NCBI GenBank assembly: GCA_028095005.1
Contig: CM051461.1
Span: 166,504,574-166,568,573 of the forward strand
Direction: 5' to 3'
DNA: 64,000 nucleotides
DNA from: Rhynchospora pubera
Taxonomy: Eukaryota > Streptophyta > Magnoliopsida > Poales > Cyperaceae
The notes beneath the pieces were generated by a model. That model ran no database searches and was not told the origin of the DNA. It saw only the letters and a program-made list of their open reading frames with translations. The first letter of the stretch is position 1. Each line of letters opens with the position of its first letter. Shown here piece after piece: positions 10,145-21,310 of this stretch. Position numbers and translations under genes: made by a program.

Positions 10145-11951
10145 TGTGACACCCCGCAGCCATGTCGGTGCCACAGCCTGCCGTGCACAGCGCGCCGCGC
10201 ATGTACACAAGGCAGTCCAAACCATGATATGCAGGTCAACAGCATAATACAAACAGTGCATAAAAATCCCAGGAATCACATTTGCAATTCAATATAATCA
10301 AGTGGTCAATTACACACAAATTTCCCAACCCAAGCACTGCCGCTGATTTACTTCCCATCGCACGATTCCTTACTCCGATCCTTGCCGTACCTGGAACCCA
10401 CAAAACAGTGGAGCGGTGAGATAAACATAATTTATCTCAGTGCGGTTTTTAGTTCCAGCCACATGAACTCCTAAGTTTCACATTGCGGCAACTAAAAACA
10501 CACACGTTCAACTTTAGAAAATAACATTTTCAATAAACATAAGCATCAGCCATAAGACATTAAAAAAAATGATATGCAATGCATAGGCCAGCCGATTGAG
10601 ATTAGGCAATCAAATAACATAAGTCATACAAAAGCCAGCCATGTTTTGGACACCTAACCATGCACAATCTAGGCTGGTTTATCATCAATCCAAATCCAAC
10701 AATTCCATTGGAATCCCACGCCGGGCGATTCCATTTCCAATCCAATCCAATCTAATCCAATACGATCCAGTCAAATAGTACAAATGCCGAGGACATTTAC
10801 CCCCTCAATAATTGAGTCCCGGAACATAAGCGCTTACCTCACGGCCCTTGGACAGTCGGTCGCGACTCCGACTACCAAAGATGCAAATGCCATTCATCAC
10901 ACATTTAGTACTTCCAATCCATAAGCCATTCCATCACTTACCAATAGATTAACCATTCAACATGACAGTCACATGCCATGCATTTCCATAACAATTTACA
11001 TAGCTGCCATACTATAAAAATTAGAGTTACCATGCATATAAATTCAGCACCTACAATTACCATGCCATGCCAAGTCAAGTTCAACATGCACTTATGCAGT
11101 TAAAATCATAAACTGAAACTTAACAAGTTCATATGGAAACCCGCACCTTAACCTTTACCCAGCCGACCATCACTATGGCGCTGTCACTGCCGCTGTCTCA
11201 CCGCACGAGTCTCACGCTTTACACCGCTGCGGGTCTGGTTCGGGTGTGGCAGCCATGAATCATACTTGGCAGCAGCCCCTACCACTTCCTTGGCCTGGTT
11301 TGAGTGGTTTACATGGTCAATCATGCACCGTACATCGCTCCCGACTGCCCCAGCTATACCGTTATGGTCCAGGCTAGCTATTTCATGCACTAGAGACTCT
11401 CAAACTTTGCTATTTGGGTCTGTTTTTGGGGCTGAACATAGCAGTACGAATTTTACCCAAATGGGGGACTTATGGCTGGGGAGAGACACCTTTAGGAAGG
11501 GGAGAACAGGTGTCAAACAGCCCCTTTTCCTCCCTAGTGACTAAGCTGCTAGGTGTCCCTATTCTAGGGGCTGGTCAAAAGCAATTTGGTCTGTTCAATT
11601 GGTCACCTCCATTGGTGCTAACCACTGGACACCTCCAGTACTTGCTGCCCAGGTTGCTAAGTACCCAACACATGCTTGGGGAAGCGGCCTAAACACCGTT
11701 CCAACTTACGGTTTACAACCGGCAGCCACTACAATACACTTTGGCCTATCCAACAACCTTACTTTGGGTCACCACTACAAGTCATTTTCATCCACAATTA
11801 ACATATTTTCATGCTGCCTTAGATGATGCACAACACATGCAAGGCAGGTTCGTGGCCAACCAACAACATTGCGTGACAAGCATCGTTGCTGCCCACGCTC
11901 TACATGACCGAAACATGGTCTGGTCATGGGCCAAAACAGTCGTATGTCACA
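10145..11951 (-). repeat. LTR (5' LTR in element orientation)
   Basis: The second 1807-bp LTR, equal in length to the first because one 5-bp gain near 10750 offsets one 5-bp loss near 10920. As the 5' LTR of a minus-strand element its promoter would read leftward, away from NMD3; its outer edge is 448 bp from the NMD3 start codon. Confidence 0.92.
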
Positions 11952-11956
11952 TATCA

Positions 11957-12035
11957 ATCCGGTATTTTTTAGGGACCATTCAGATTAGATCAGACGGTTG
12001 AGATAAAAAGTGCGGCCAGCAGCGCGCGGCAGAGG
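11957..12035. mobile_element. Right half of the MITE split by the LTR element
   Basis: This is the inverted counterpart of 7780-7873: it contains GATCAGACGGTTGAGAT, AAAAAGTGCGG and GCGCGCGG, the near reverse complement of the left half. It lies between the LTR element and the NMD3 promoter. Confidence 0.5.
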
Positions 12036-12051
12036 ATGTGAATTCGACCCA

Positions 12052-12057
12052 AGCCCA
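12052..12057 (-). promoter_or_regulatory. Site II motif upstream of NMD3
   Basis: AGCCCA on the plus strand is TGGGCT on the minus, fitting the TGGGCY site II element bound by TCP factors. It lies about 345 bp before the NMD3 start. Site II and telo-box together are established features of plant ribosomal protein and ribosome-biogenesis promoters. Confidence 0.4.
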
Positions 12058-12376
12058 CATGACATTGGCCATTTATCCATTTCTCCAATTCATGGTCCGG
12101 ACGAGAAACCGAAGCCCGAACATATCACAAGACACAAAGGAAATCAATTTTGACCCGTCATATTCTAGATCAACGTCCCAGATTGAACTTCATGGAAATC
12201 GTCACGCCTCACATCATCTGGCATGTACAATCTCGTGCAACACAGTCAAGATTACATCCGACGGTCTCCATTTCACACATGCTTTTCCATCCATTATTTA
12301 CCCATTATTAAACCCTCTTCCCTCCACCGCCTTCTTCGTTTCCTTTCTCCAATTCTCCTTCCCTCCCCATTTCACA

Positions 12377-12390
12377 AAACCCTAACCCTA
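12377..12390 (+). promoter_or_regulatory. Telo-box of NMD3
   Basis: AAACCCTAACCCTA sits ten bases before the NMD3 ATG, where telo-boxes usually lie in plant ribosome-related genes (around the transcription start or in the leader). With only two repeat units it is not an interstitial telomere. Confidence 0.65.
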
Positions 12391-12399
12391 GTTTCTGCC

Positions 12400-15017
12400 A
12401 TGGCGCTAAATCCCTCCGATCAAGCTTCCACTGGCATGTTCTTCCCGACTCAGACCCCTGGCACGGTGCTATGTTGCACTTGCGGCGTTGTCATGGCGCC
12501 CAACCCAGCCAACATGTGCGTGAAGTGTCTCCGATCTCGCGTCGACATCACTGAAGGGTTGCCACGTCAGGCGGTGGTCAACTTCTGCCCCGATTGCTCG
12601 TCCTACCTCCAGCCGCCCAATAAGTGGCTGAGATTCAACCTGGATTCGCAGGAGCTGTTGCATTTTCTCGTGAAGAGGCTTCACACGAGGTTCTCTCGGC
12701 TCGTCACGCTCACTCATGCTGAGTTCATGTTTACCGAGCCACATTCTAAGCGTATCAAGATCCGCCTTCGTGTTCGTCGTGAGGTACTTTTCTCGGATTG
12801 GTTTCCACTTTCTGATTTTCTTACATTTGCAACTTATACTTATCTTATTTTTATTTGTTTCTTTTTATATTTTGTACCATTTACAATTGATGCTTAAACT
12901 GAGCTGGAACTATCGAGTCATAGTTAATTGTGGCAAAGTGGAGCATGCTGAATGATGAATTGACATATTGATTACTGTTCTATATAAAATGCATTAAAAT
13001 TGGTCGTTTAATTGTACCGAATCTTATTTCACTTTTCTGAAATCTGATGCTTCATCCTTCAGGGTAATCAAAAGAAAATGAAAGATTGATTTCCATTAGT
13101 TATTTTTTATTTTTGTGATAAGATTAGTATGTTAAATTCCTGAAACAATATATTTTCATAATCTTGGCACATATAACATTGGTATCAGTGGCTTACCTGC
13201 TGATATATGTTTAACAAATGCTTGGTCATTATGGTCTGTAAGTATGTAGTGAGATCATAGAGACCACCTAATGTAAATAACACATCCACAACAACCCTTT
13301 CTAAAAATTGTAAAATATTGAATCAACCTTGCAGGTTATGAATGGCGCGATATTAGAACAACCGCACATAGTCGAGTTTGTTGTGCATGACAAACTCTGC
13401 CTCTCGTGTTCACGTCTCCAGGCAAACCCAGACCAGTGGGTGGCAGCTGTGCAGCTACGTCAGCATGTTCCCCACCGCAGGACATTCCTCTTTCTGGAGC
13501 AGCTCATCCTTCGCCATGGTGCTGCTACCCGTGCTGTGCGTATTGCTGATGCACCTCATGGCCTTGATTTCTTCTTTGCCTCTCGCTCACATGCCATCCG
13601 CTTTGTTGACTTCGTGAACTCGGTAATTATCATTAATTGTGATGATGTTTGTTTTCAACGAGCTACCCTCAATGTTAAACTTTATTATCATTAAAACTGT
13701 GTTTGTCTCAAGTTCAAATTAAAAGCATACGGCAATTAGTTTTGAGAGAATTGTTGAAATACCTCCTTTTCCATGTTCTCATCATTATTGAATATTTTAC
13801 AATTTTCATTAAATTAGTTCTCAAACTCAAAGAACGAATATGGCCATTATATTTTATCTAGTTTATATTTTACTACGTGCATAAATATTTATGGCTGTTA
13901 AGCTTCATTCGATGGGAACTAAGAGAAAGTGTCTACATAGGTTGTATCCTTAAAATCGTAGTTTTTATGCGCACATAAAGAAAGTGGCTAAATAAATGCA
14001 CCATAAAGAAAGCTTATCGTGTGGGCTATCTGGACTCCTGTGTCAAGTAAATTGTATTTTTTTATGTTCATGTGAATAATTGAACTAGAATGTCCATTAT
14101 GTTGCTCTTACCTTGATCAATGACTTGTGTATTCTTAACAGGTTGCCCCTGTCCAATACCGCACAGACAAACAACTTGTCTCTCATGATCCGAAATCCAA
14201 TGTCTACAATTATAAGCACACTTTCTCAGTGGAAATTTCTCCCATCTGCCGTGAGGATTTGATTTGTCTTCCACCAAAGGTGGCCCACTCTCTTGGTAAC
14301 CTGGGTCCGCTTGTAATTTGTACCAAGGTGTCAAACTCAATCGTCCTTATGGATCCTTTTACTTTGCGGGTCGCGTACCTCAATGCAACCCAGTACTGGA
14401 GTGATCCATTTCGTCCGTTATTGTCTAGCCGGCAGCTCGTTGAGTACTCTATCCTTGATATCGAGCCCGAGTCAGATATTGTTACTGTTGGTGGTTCCCG
14501 GTACCAGCTGGCATATGTCCAGGTGGCCCGCATGTCAGACTTCTCAAATGTATTCACAGTCAAAACACATCTAGGGCATTTGTTGAATGTTGGTGATAAT
14601 GCACTTGGTTATGATTTATTTGGGGCAAATCCCAATGACATGGAAATGGATAAGTACAAGGGATTGGTATTGCCCGATTGTGTGCTTATGAAGAAGAGCT
14701 ATGAGGAGGCGCGAGCCCGGCGTAGTGGCAAGCAGCGCAACTTCAAGCTGAAACGGCTTGACATAGAAGTTGAACCCACCGGTGGGAGAAAAGGAGAAGA
14801 TGATAAAAGAAATGACGAGTATCAGAAGTTCATAGAAGACCTTGAGGAGAATCCTGAACTGAGGTTTAATATTTCACTGTATAAGAATGATAATTATGAG
14901 CCATCGGAGATGGGATCTTCTATGGCTGATGCTGAAGAGATTCCTTCTGTGCCTGTTGAAGAGCTAGTAGCAGATCTCGAGGGTCTAGATATCGGTGATG
15001 GTCAAGATCAAGAGTGA
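12400..15017 (+). CDS. NMD3: 60S ribosomal export protein NMD3
   Basis: NMD3 binds the late pre-60S subunit at the joining face and provides the leucine-rich export signal recognised by exportin 1; it is released in the cytoplasm by the GTPase Lsg1. Exons 12400-12783, 13335-13622 and 14142-15017 are all in phase 0 with GT/AG introns, giving 515 residues, the usual length in plants. The N-terminus has paired CxxC motifs at C25/C28, C40/C43, C63/C66 and C150/C153, fitting the two zinc sites of the family. The block YDLFGANPNDMEMDKYKG and a basic segment at about 415-429 (RARRSGKQRNFKLKR) match the conserved body and nuclear localisation region. The last 20 residues contain VEELVADLEGLDI, a good leucine-rich nuclear export signal. 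The start is the first ATG after the telo-box. The gene looks intact. Confidence 0.95.
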
Positions 15018-15433
15018 TAAATTAGTTGTTTCAGCTTTTGTATTTTTTTTCCCATAATATAGATGCTCATCTTCTTCTTATCATTACGAAGTTTTGGGAA
15101 TACTAATTTTTAGCAGAGAATGTGTTGGGGGTGTAAAATAATTAGATGAGAGTGCTCTATGGATTTTATCAAGCTATGTTGTGGGATCTTGTCGGAGGCG
15201 CTATTATGTTTATTTCTTTTTTTTTTTCCAATTTTTTGGTGTTGCCTAAAATATAATTGCATTTTTCAGTTTCTTATCTGTTGGGTGATAGATTGGGCAT
15301 GTAAAGGATCTGCAGTTTTATTTCATTGCAAATTTTGACTGTGTAAATCAATCTTAAATTAGAATTGATGATGCTATATTTTTTTTTTTTTTGAAGAAAA
15401 ACAAGGTCTTGCCCTTGCCTTTTAATTCATTAA
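15018..15433. other. NMD3 3' UTR and spacer
   Basis: T-rich sequence following the NMD3 stop codon, without a convincing AATAAA and without reading frames. It runs up to the first foldback unit at 15434. Confidence 0.5.
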
Positions 15434-16595
15434 GGGCTCGTTTGGTAGTGTCAAGTTTAGCTTAACTTTTGGGTTAACGAGCTAACCTACATGTCTTGCA
15501 TCGCCAAACAACTTTGGGGTCAACGGGATTAACACTACCTTCCTAACTTGGTCATAAATTTAAGTTTTTCTCAAACACCAAATATTTTTTTTTATATCGT
15601 ATGTGAAGAGAAAAACCTTGAGAAAAAACTTCTAAAATTTAAAATTTAATATTTCAAAATTTCAAAATTTCAAATTTTAAAATTTCAAATTTCAAAATTT
15701 CAAATTTCAAATTTCAAATTTCAAATTTCAAGATTTCAAAATTTCAAACTTCAAATTTCAAAATTTCAAACTTCAAATTTCAAAATTTCAAACTTCAAAT
15801 TTCAAAATTTCAAACTTCAAATTTCAAATTTCAAAATTTCAAAATTTCAAATTTTGAAAATATCAAGATTTAAATTTTTTTTATTCTATAATGTTTAGAT
15901 TAAAATGAATGTTATAATTGAATACATTTACTTTGATCACTAACTTTTAACCTATCATGCCAAACAACAATTACTAACTTTAAGTTAGTACTAACTTTTA
16001 TTAACATCAAAGTTTAGTGGGATCAAGGGTTAAAGTTAGCATTTTGATATTATTGTTTGAGGTTAAAGTTAATAAAAGTTAGTACTAACTTAAAGTTAGT
16101 AATTGTTGTTTGGCATGGTAGGTTAAAGTTAGTGATCAAAGTGAATGCATTTAATTATAACATTCATTTTAATCTAGACATTTTAGAATTCGAAAATTTT
16201 AAATCTTCATATTTTCAAAATTTGAAAATTTTAAAAGATGAAAATTAAAAATTTGAAACTTTGAAAATTTGAAAATTGAAATTTGAAATTTTGAAATTTG
16301 AAATTTTGAAATTTGAAATTTTGAAATTTGAAATTTTGAAATTTGAAATTTTGAAATTTGAAATTTTGAAATTTGAAATTTAAAATTTGAAATTTTAAAG
16401 TTTCTTCTTAAGGTTTTTCTCTTTAGATACGATATAATTTTTTTTTTTTGGTATTTGAGAAAAGCTTAAATATATGGCAAAGTTAGGAAGGTAGTGCTAA
16501 TCCCGTTGACCCCAAAGTTGTTTGGCGATGCAAGCCATGTAGGTTAGCTCGTTGACCCAAAAGTCAAGCTAAACTTGGCACTACCAAACGAGCCC
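15434..16595. repeat. 1.16-kb palindromic foldback element
   Basis: The segment begins GGGCTCGTTTGGTAGTG and ends CACTACCAAACGAGCCC. The two halves are reverse complements around a short loop near 16003-16060. Each arm contains, in order, a terminal block, a GTCAACGGGATTA-like block, a low-complexity stretch of AAATTTC/GAAATTT units (about 15640-15870 and 16190-16410), and a TAAAGTTAGTAATTG block. Each arm is close to one basic unit of a repeat family that recurs at 16599-17113 and 17114-24786. There is no coding capacity. The superfamily is uncertain. Confidence 0.8.
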
Positions 16596-16598
16596 TGA

Positions 16599-17113
16599 GG
16601 GGTCGTTTGGCAACATTAAAGTTTAGTGGGATGAAGGGTTAAAGTTAGTATTTTAGGATTAGTGTTTGAGGTTAAAGTCAATAAAAGTTAGTTCTAATTT
16701 AAAGTTAGTAATTGTTGTTTGGCATGATAGACTAAAGTTAGTGATCAAAGTGAATGCATTCAATATAACATTCATTTTAATCTAGACATTTTAGAATTCG
16801 AATATTTTAAATCTTGATATTTTCAAATTTTGAAAATTTAAAATTTTTTAAATTTTAAAATTTGAAACTTTGAAAATTAGAAATTTGAAAATTAGAAATT
16901 TTGAAATTTAAAATTTTGAAATTTTGAAATTCGAAATTTTGAAATTTGAAATTTGAAATTTGAAATATGAAATTTTGAAATTTGAAATTTTGAAATTTTA
17001 AAGTTTCTTCTGAAGGTTTTTCTCTTTAGATACGATATAATTTTTTTTTTGTGTTTGAGAAAAACTTAAATATTTGGTCAAGTTAGGAAAGTAGTGTTAA
17101 TCCCGTTGACCCC
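16599..17113. repeat. Truncated foldback unit
   Basis: This starts GGGGTCGTTTGGCAACATTA and runs through the same TTAGTAATTG block, AAATTTG low-complexity tract and TCGATACG-like block as the right arm of the palindrome. It stops abruptly after GTTGACCCCAAAG, where the next, oppositely oriented unit begins. Confidence 0.65.
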
Positions 17114-17592
17114 AAAGGGCTCGTTTGGTATTGCCAAGTTTAGATTGACTTTTGGGTCAATGAGCTAACCTACATGGCTTGTATCGCCAAACAACTTTGG
17201 GGTCAACGGAATTAGCACTACCTTCCTAACTTGGCCATATATTTAAGCTTTTCTCAAACACCAAAAAAAAAGAAATTATATCGTATCTAAAGAGAAAAAC
17301 CTTGAGAAGAAACTTTAAAATTTAAAAATTTCAAAATTCAAAATTTCAAATTTCAAAATTTCAAATTTCAAATTTCAAATTCCAAATTTCAAAATTTCAA
17401 ATTTCAAAATTTCAAAATTCAAAATTCAAAATTCAAATTTCAAATTTCAAATTTCAAATTTTCAAAGTTTCAAATTTTAAAATTTAAAATTTTAATTTTC
17501 ATCTTTTAAAAATATCAAGATTTAAAATTTTCGAATTCTAAAATGTCTAGATTAAAATGAATGTTATAATTAAATGCATTCACTTTGATCAC
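17114..17592. repeat. Foldback unit, left part, split by the LINE
   Basis: This unit begins GGCTCGTTTGGTATTGCC and repeats the structure of the neighbouring palindrome arm. It is interrupted at 17592 by the LINE poly(A) end and resumes at 24645; the 15-bp target duplication is its last sequence. Confidence 0.75.
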
Positions 17593-17803
17593 TTTTTTTT
17601 TTTTTGAACTGAAAGCTCCCCAAGCAGGGGAACCAGGATTCCATTAGCAAATAAGTTTTACAACAAAGCAAGATAAATCTGAGGAACCTTAAGGGTTCCA
17701 TCAGATCTAAAACAAACATCACACTTAAGGTCAGCAACCAAGGTACAAGTTTGAACAGAAAATAAAGACAGACATTAAAGACAAAAGCACAAGACAAAAG
17801 CAA

Positions 17804-20800
17804 CTAATTTGAAGAGGTATTGTCATTGGAGTTGCTCTTTTTTGCTTCCTCTTGCTTTTTTGCCAAGTCCGCAAAGCTCATGTCCATATCTGTTTTTAAT
17901 CCAGTCCAGTTAGTGAAAAGGGTTAGGATGCTATTATAGATAGTGTAATAAGAATAAGACTTTCTATCTTCAAACAAGATACTGTTTCTCTCATTCCATA
18001 TTACCCAGCACCAAGCAGCCATAAGCGATTTTGTCATACTTCTGTTATTTGAATTTAAATTATTTATGTTAGAACATAGGGAATCTAAGCTAGTGCAATC
18101 TAAACAAATGTTTCTGTTATTGAAAAGGTTGAAGCCTGTCCAAAAACTTTTAGCTACTTTGCAGGATAGGAAGAGATGTTCAACAGTTTCACTGTTTTTG
18201 CAGAAGGCACATTTATTGGGTCCTTTCCAGCCTTTCTTTTGAAGATTGTCAAAGGTTAAACACTTGTTATTGAGTGTTAACCAAAGTAGTAGTTTGGCTT
18301 TTAGGGGGGCCTTTATAGGCCACACAGTTGTATTTAAATCTATTTTGACTCCTCCATTATTTAGGAAGGAGTAAAAGGAGCTTACAGTGAAGAGGCCTTT
18401 ACTGTCAAAGCCCCAAATGGCAGAATCATCTATGCTTAACAAGGTTATGTTGTTGACCAAATCTAGGATGGTTTCCTTCTGTTCTTTGATCTTCCTAGTC
18501 ATACCTCTACCTAGATAAAGCTTAGTTTGTCCCTTATTTACTACCTGACAGATGGTTGCCTGGGGATTTTTGGTTTTCTCAAAAATCTCTGGGTACATCT
18601 TACTTAGGGGTAAGTTATCATGCCAGGTTTCATTCCAAAAACTAATCATTTTACCATTTCCTACTGATCTTTGAATTCCTATGTTAAAAGTAGGAAGAAT
18701 CTTTGCTAGAGACTTCCACATGTGTGAGGCTCTTTTGTTGTCAAAAGTGCCTTTGTATTTGGAAGTAACTATGTTCTTCCAGATAGAGTTGTGTTCTCTA
18801 TACTGGAGCTTCCAGATCCATTTCCCCATTAGAGCTACATTCATCTGCTGCAAGTTTATGATTCTCCACCCTCCAAATTCTTTCCTTCTACTTAGGTTAC
18901 TCCAACTGACCAGATTTAGCTTTTTTTTACTTGCTTGATAGCTACCCCAGAGAAAGTTCCTTCTTATGAAGTCAATTTTGGAGATAACCCATTTAGGGCA
19001 TTTAAAGAGTGAGAAGTAGTATAGGGGAGAGGCAGTAAGCACAGAATTAAGTAGGACAAGTCTCCCTCCCATGGAGAGCATATTACCCTTCCATCTGGAG
19101 AGTTTGTTTTTTATTTTGCTAATAATTGTGTCTCATTCAGCCTTTCTGGGTCCCTTCCAGTGAAGTGGAACTCCCAGATAGGTGATTGGTAGTTTGCTTT
19201 TAGTGCAATTAAAAATCCCTGAATCTTGTTGGGCCTCCTCGTTACTTAGATTAAGAGGTATTACTTCTGATTTTGAATAGTTAATTTTCAGACCAGACAC
19301 ACTCTCAAAAGCTTTGAGTGCCCAGAACAACTTACTTAGCTGGTTTTTATCATATTTTAAGAAAAGGATGGTATCATCTGCATACTGGAGATGCAGAATT
19401 TTACTTCTCTGAAGATAGGGTCCCAATCCTTCAAAGTGCCCCTTTTCTTTTCCTCTATTGAGAATCTTAGTGAGACCTTCTGCAGCCAGGATGAAGAGGT
19501 AAGCAGAAAGAGGGTCTCCTTGCCTAAATCCTCTTCTACAACTAAAAGAAGGTCCCAGTTTTTCATTTATTTTGACTGTGGCTCTTCCCCCCCATAGCAC
19601 TTGCTTTATCCAATCAGTCCATTTGTCACTAAAGCCTCTCTGAGTGAGAGTGTTGAGTAGGTACTGCCAATTAATTTTATCAAAAGCTTTCTCAAAGTCA
19701 AGCTTGAGCAGTATGCCTTTTTCTTTAGTATTATGTACATGATGTAATATCTCATGTGCAGTAGCCACCCCTTCAAGAATGTATTTACCTTTGAGGTAAG
19801 CTGATTGATTGGGGTGGATGAGGGATGCCAGCACAGAGGTGAATCTGTTGGTCAACACTTTAGTGAAAATCTTGTAGCTACAATTGAGTAAGCTAATTGG
19901 TCTAAAGTCCTTAATCTTGTCAGCCTTATCAGTTTTGGGGATTAGACAGATGATTGCTCTGTTGAACTTGCTTAAGGCTAACTTATCATTGTAGAAGTCA
20001 TCAAAGATGTCTCTCATATCATCTTTGATGATATCCTAGAATGATTGATAGAAAAGGATGGAGAAGCCATCTGGTCCAGGAGCTTTATCAGGACTCATTT
20101 GGAATAGGGCTTCCTTGATTTCACTTAAAGTGAAGGATTTGGTAAGAGCTATATTGTCTTCTAAAGAGACTTTTTCATCCTCTTCCCATATGCCCCTACT
20201 GAAATGCCCTAAGGTTTGTCCCTCAATTCCAAAGAGATTCCTATAGTACTCAAGCACATGTGACTGAATTATTTGAGTATCCCTAGTATCCTTGTCATTT
20301 ATAACAAGGTGTGTGATAATGTTCTTCTTTCTCTGAGTTGAGGCTGATTGGTGGAAAAATTTTGTATTATTATCTCCCTCCTTAAGCCATCTCACTCTAG
20401 ACCTTTGTTTCCAGTAAATTTCCTCATTATTATAAAGCTCATAGAGTTCTTTTCTGGATTCTATTAGGTCATTGAGATTCTCAGAACTTATCTCATTTTC
20501 TTCAGCACTATCCTCTAAGATTTTAATGCTGCTGATTAAGGATTTCTTTTTATCTTTTACTTCTTTTTCTATGTTTTTACTCCAACCTTTTAATTTGTTT
20601 CTCATAATTGTCATTTTGGTGTCCCAATTTAGGCTTTTATCATAGCCTAAACTAATTTGGTTCCACCAATTAGGCATTCTTTCAAAAATATCCTTGTGTT
20701 GCAACCACACTTTTTCAAATCTGAAAAGTTTAGGAGTTGTTTGAGAAAGGTCAGCAGAGTCATGAATAAGTGGGTTGTGATCTGAGTGTACTTTTGGCAT

Positions 20801-21310
20801 ACTGTAGGTGTAGGCTTGAGGAAGGAGTCTAACCATTCCTGATTAGTTAGAAATCTATCTAAACAGGCAAATTGCTGACTTTTCCCCCCTCTGGCCCAAG
20901 TGAACTTCCTATCAGGGCTCCTATGATCTATGAGGCTAAAATTGTCTATCCATCTATTAAACTTATTGATATTTGTCACATCAAAGGTTATGTCTTTTCT
21001 CTCAGATCTTTTCCTAATTATATTGAAATCTCCTCCTATCACCCAAGGTCCTACTATTGTGTTTCCTAGAGAGTAGAGTTCACTCCAGAGAGTCTCCTTC
21101 TGACTATTAGGGGGCCCATAGACATTGGAGAAACTCAGAGCTAAATCTGTTTTTCTATGAACTAGATTAATAGTTATGGAGTGCTTTAGCACAATCCAGC
21201 TTTGGATGTTGTAAATATTGATATTGATACCTACTAGCATTCCTCCTGCTGTTCCATTAGCAGGGATGGAATTCCAGCAGAAGGGTGCAATACTTGTAAG
21301 AAATCTTTTG
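17804..21310 (-). pseudogene. LINE ORF2 (endonuclease / reverse transcriptase / zf-RVT), disrupted
   Basis: Endonuclease remnants at 20820-21240 include GDFNII and KFTWARGGKSQQFACLDRFL. Reverse transcriptase follows with FRPISLLNCSYKIFTK, SAYLKGKYI, LKLDFEKAFDKINW, GFRQGDPLSAYLF and the catalytic YADD (QYADDTILFL). A zf-RVT domain near the C-terminus has CAFCKNSETVEHLFLSC. The reading frame of the upstream protein returns from about 20836 to 17804 but is broken by a stop near 20036-20038 and one near 19133-19135. The 20647-21240 section lies in another frame, which implies frameshifts near 20.82 kb and between 21.24 and 21.31 kb. Not capable of making an intact enzyme. Confidence 0.9.

Larger units (their letters stand above)
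7874..11951 (-). mobile_element. Non-autonomous LTR retrotransposon with 5-bp target duplication
   Basis: Two direct repeats of 1807 bp (7874-9680 and 10145-11951) begin TGTGACACCCCG and end TATGTCACA. Both flanks carry TATCA (7869-7873 and 11952-11956). The internal region is only 464 bp. On the minus strand it starts seven bases after the LTR with TGGTATCAGAGC, the classic initiator-tRNA-Met primer binding site, and ends in a polypurine tract with six G next to the other LTR, so the element reads right to left. The preceding GAGGACGAAAT context resembles Ty3/Gypsy elements (inference). There is no gag or pol, so movement would need enzymes from a relative. The LTRs differ by about 16 substitutions and two 5-bp indels, near 0.9 %, indicating a recent insertion. 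Confidence 0.93.

Noticed and set aside
12377..12390. Interstitial telomere repeat
   Set aside because: Only two CCCTAA-type units, placed ten bases before a ribosome-biogenesis start codon; a telo-box is the better reading.
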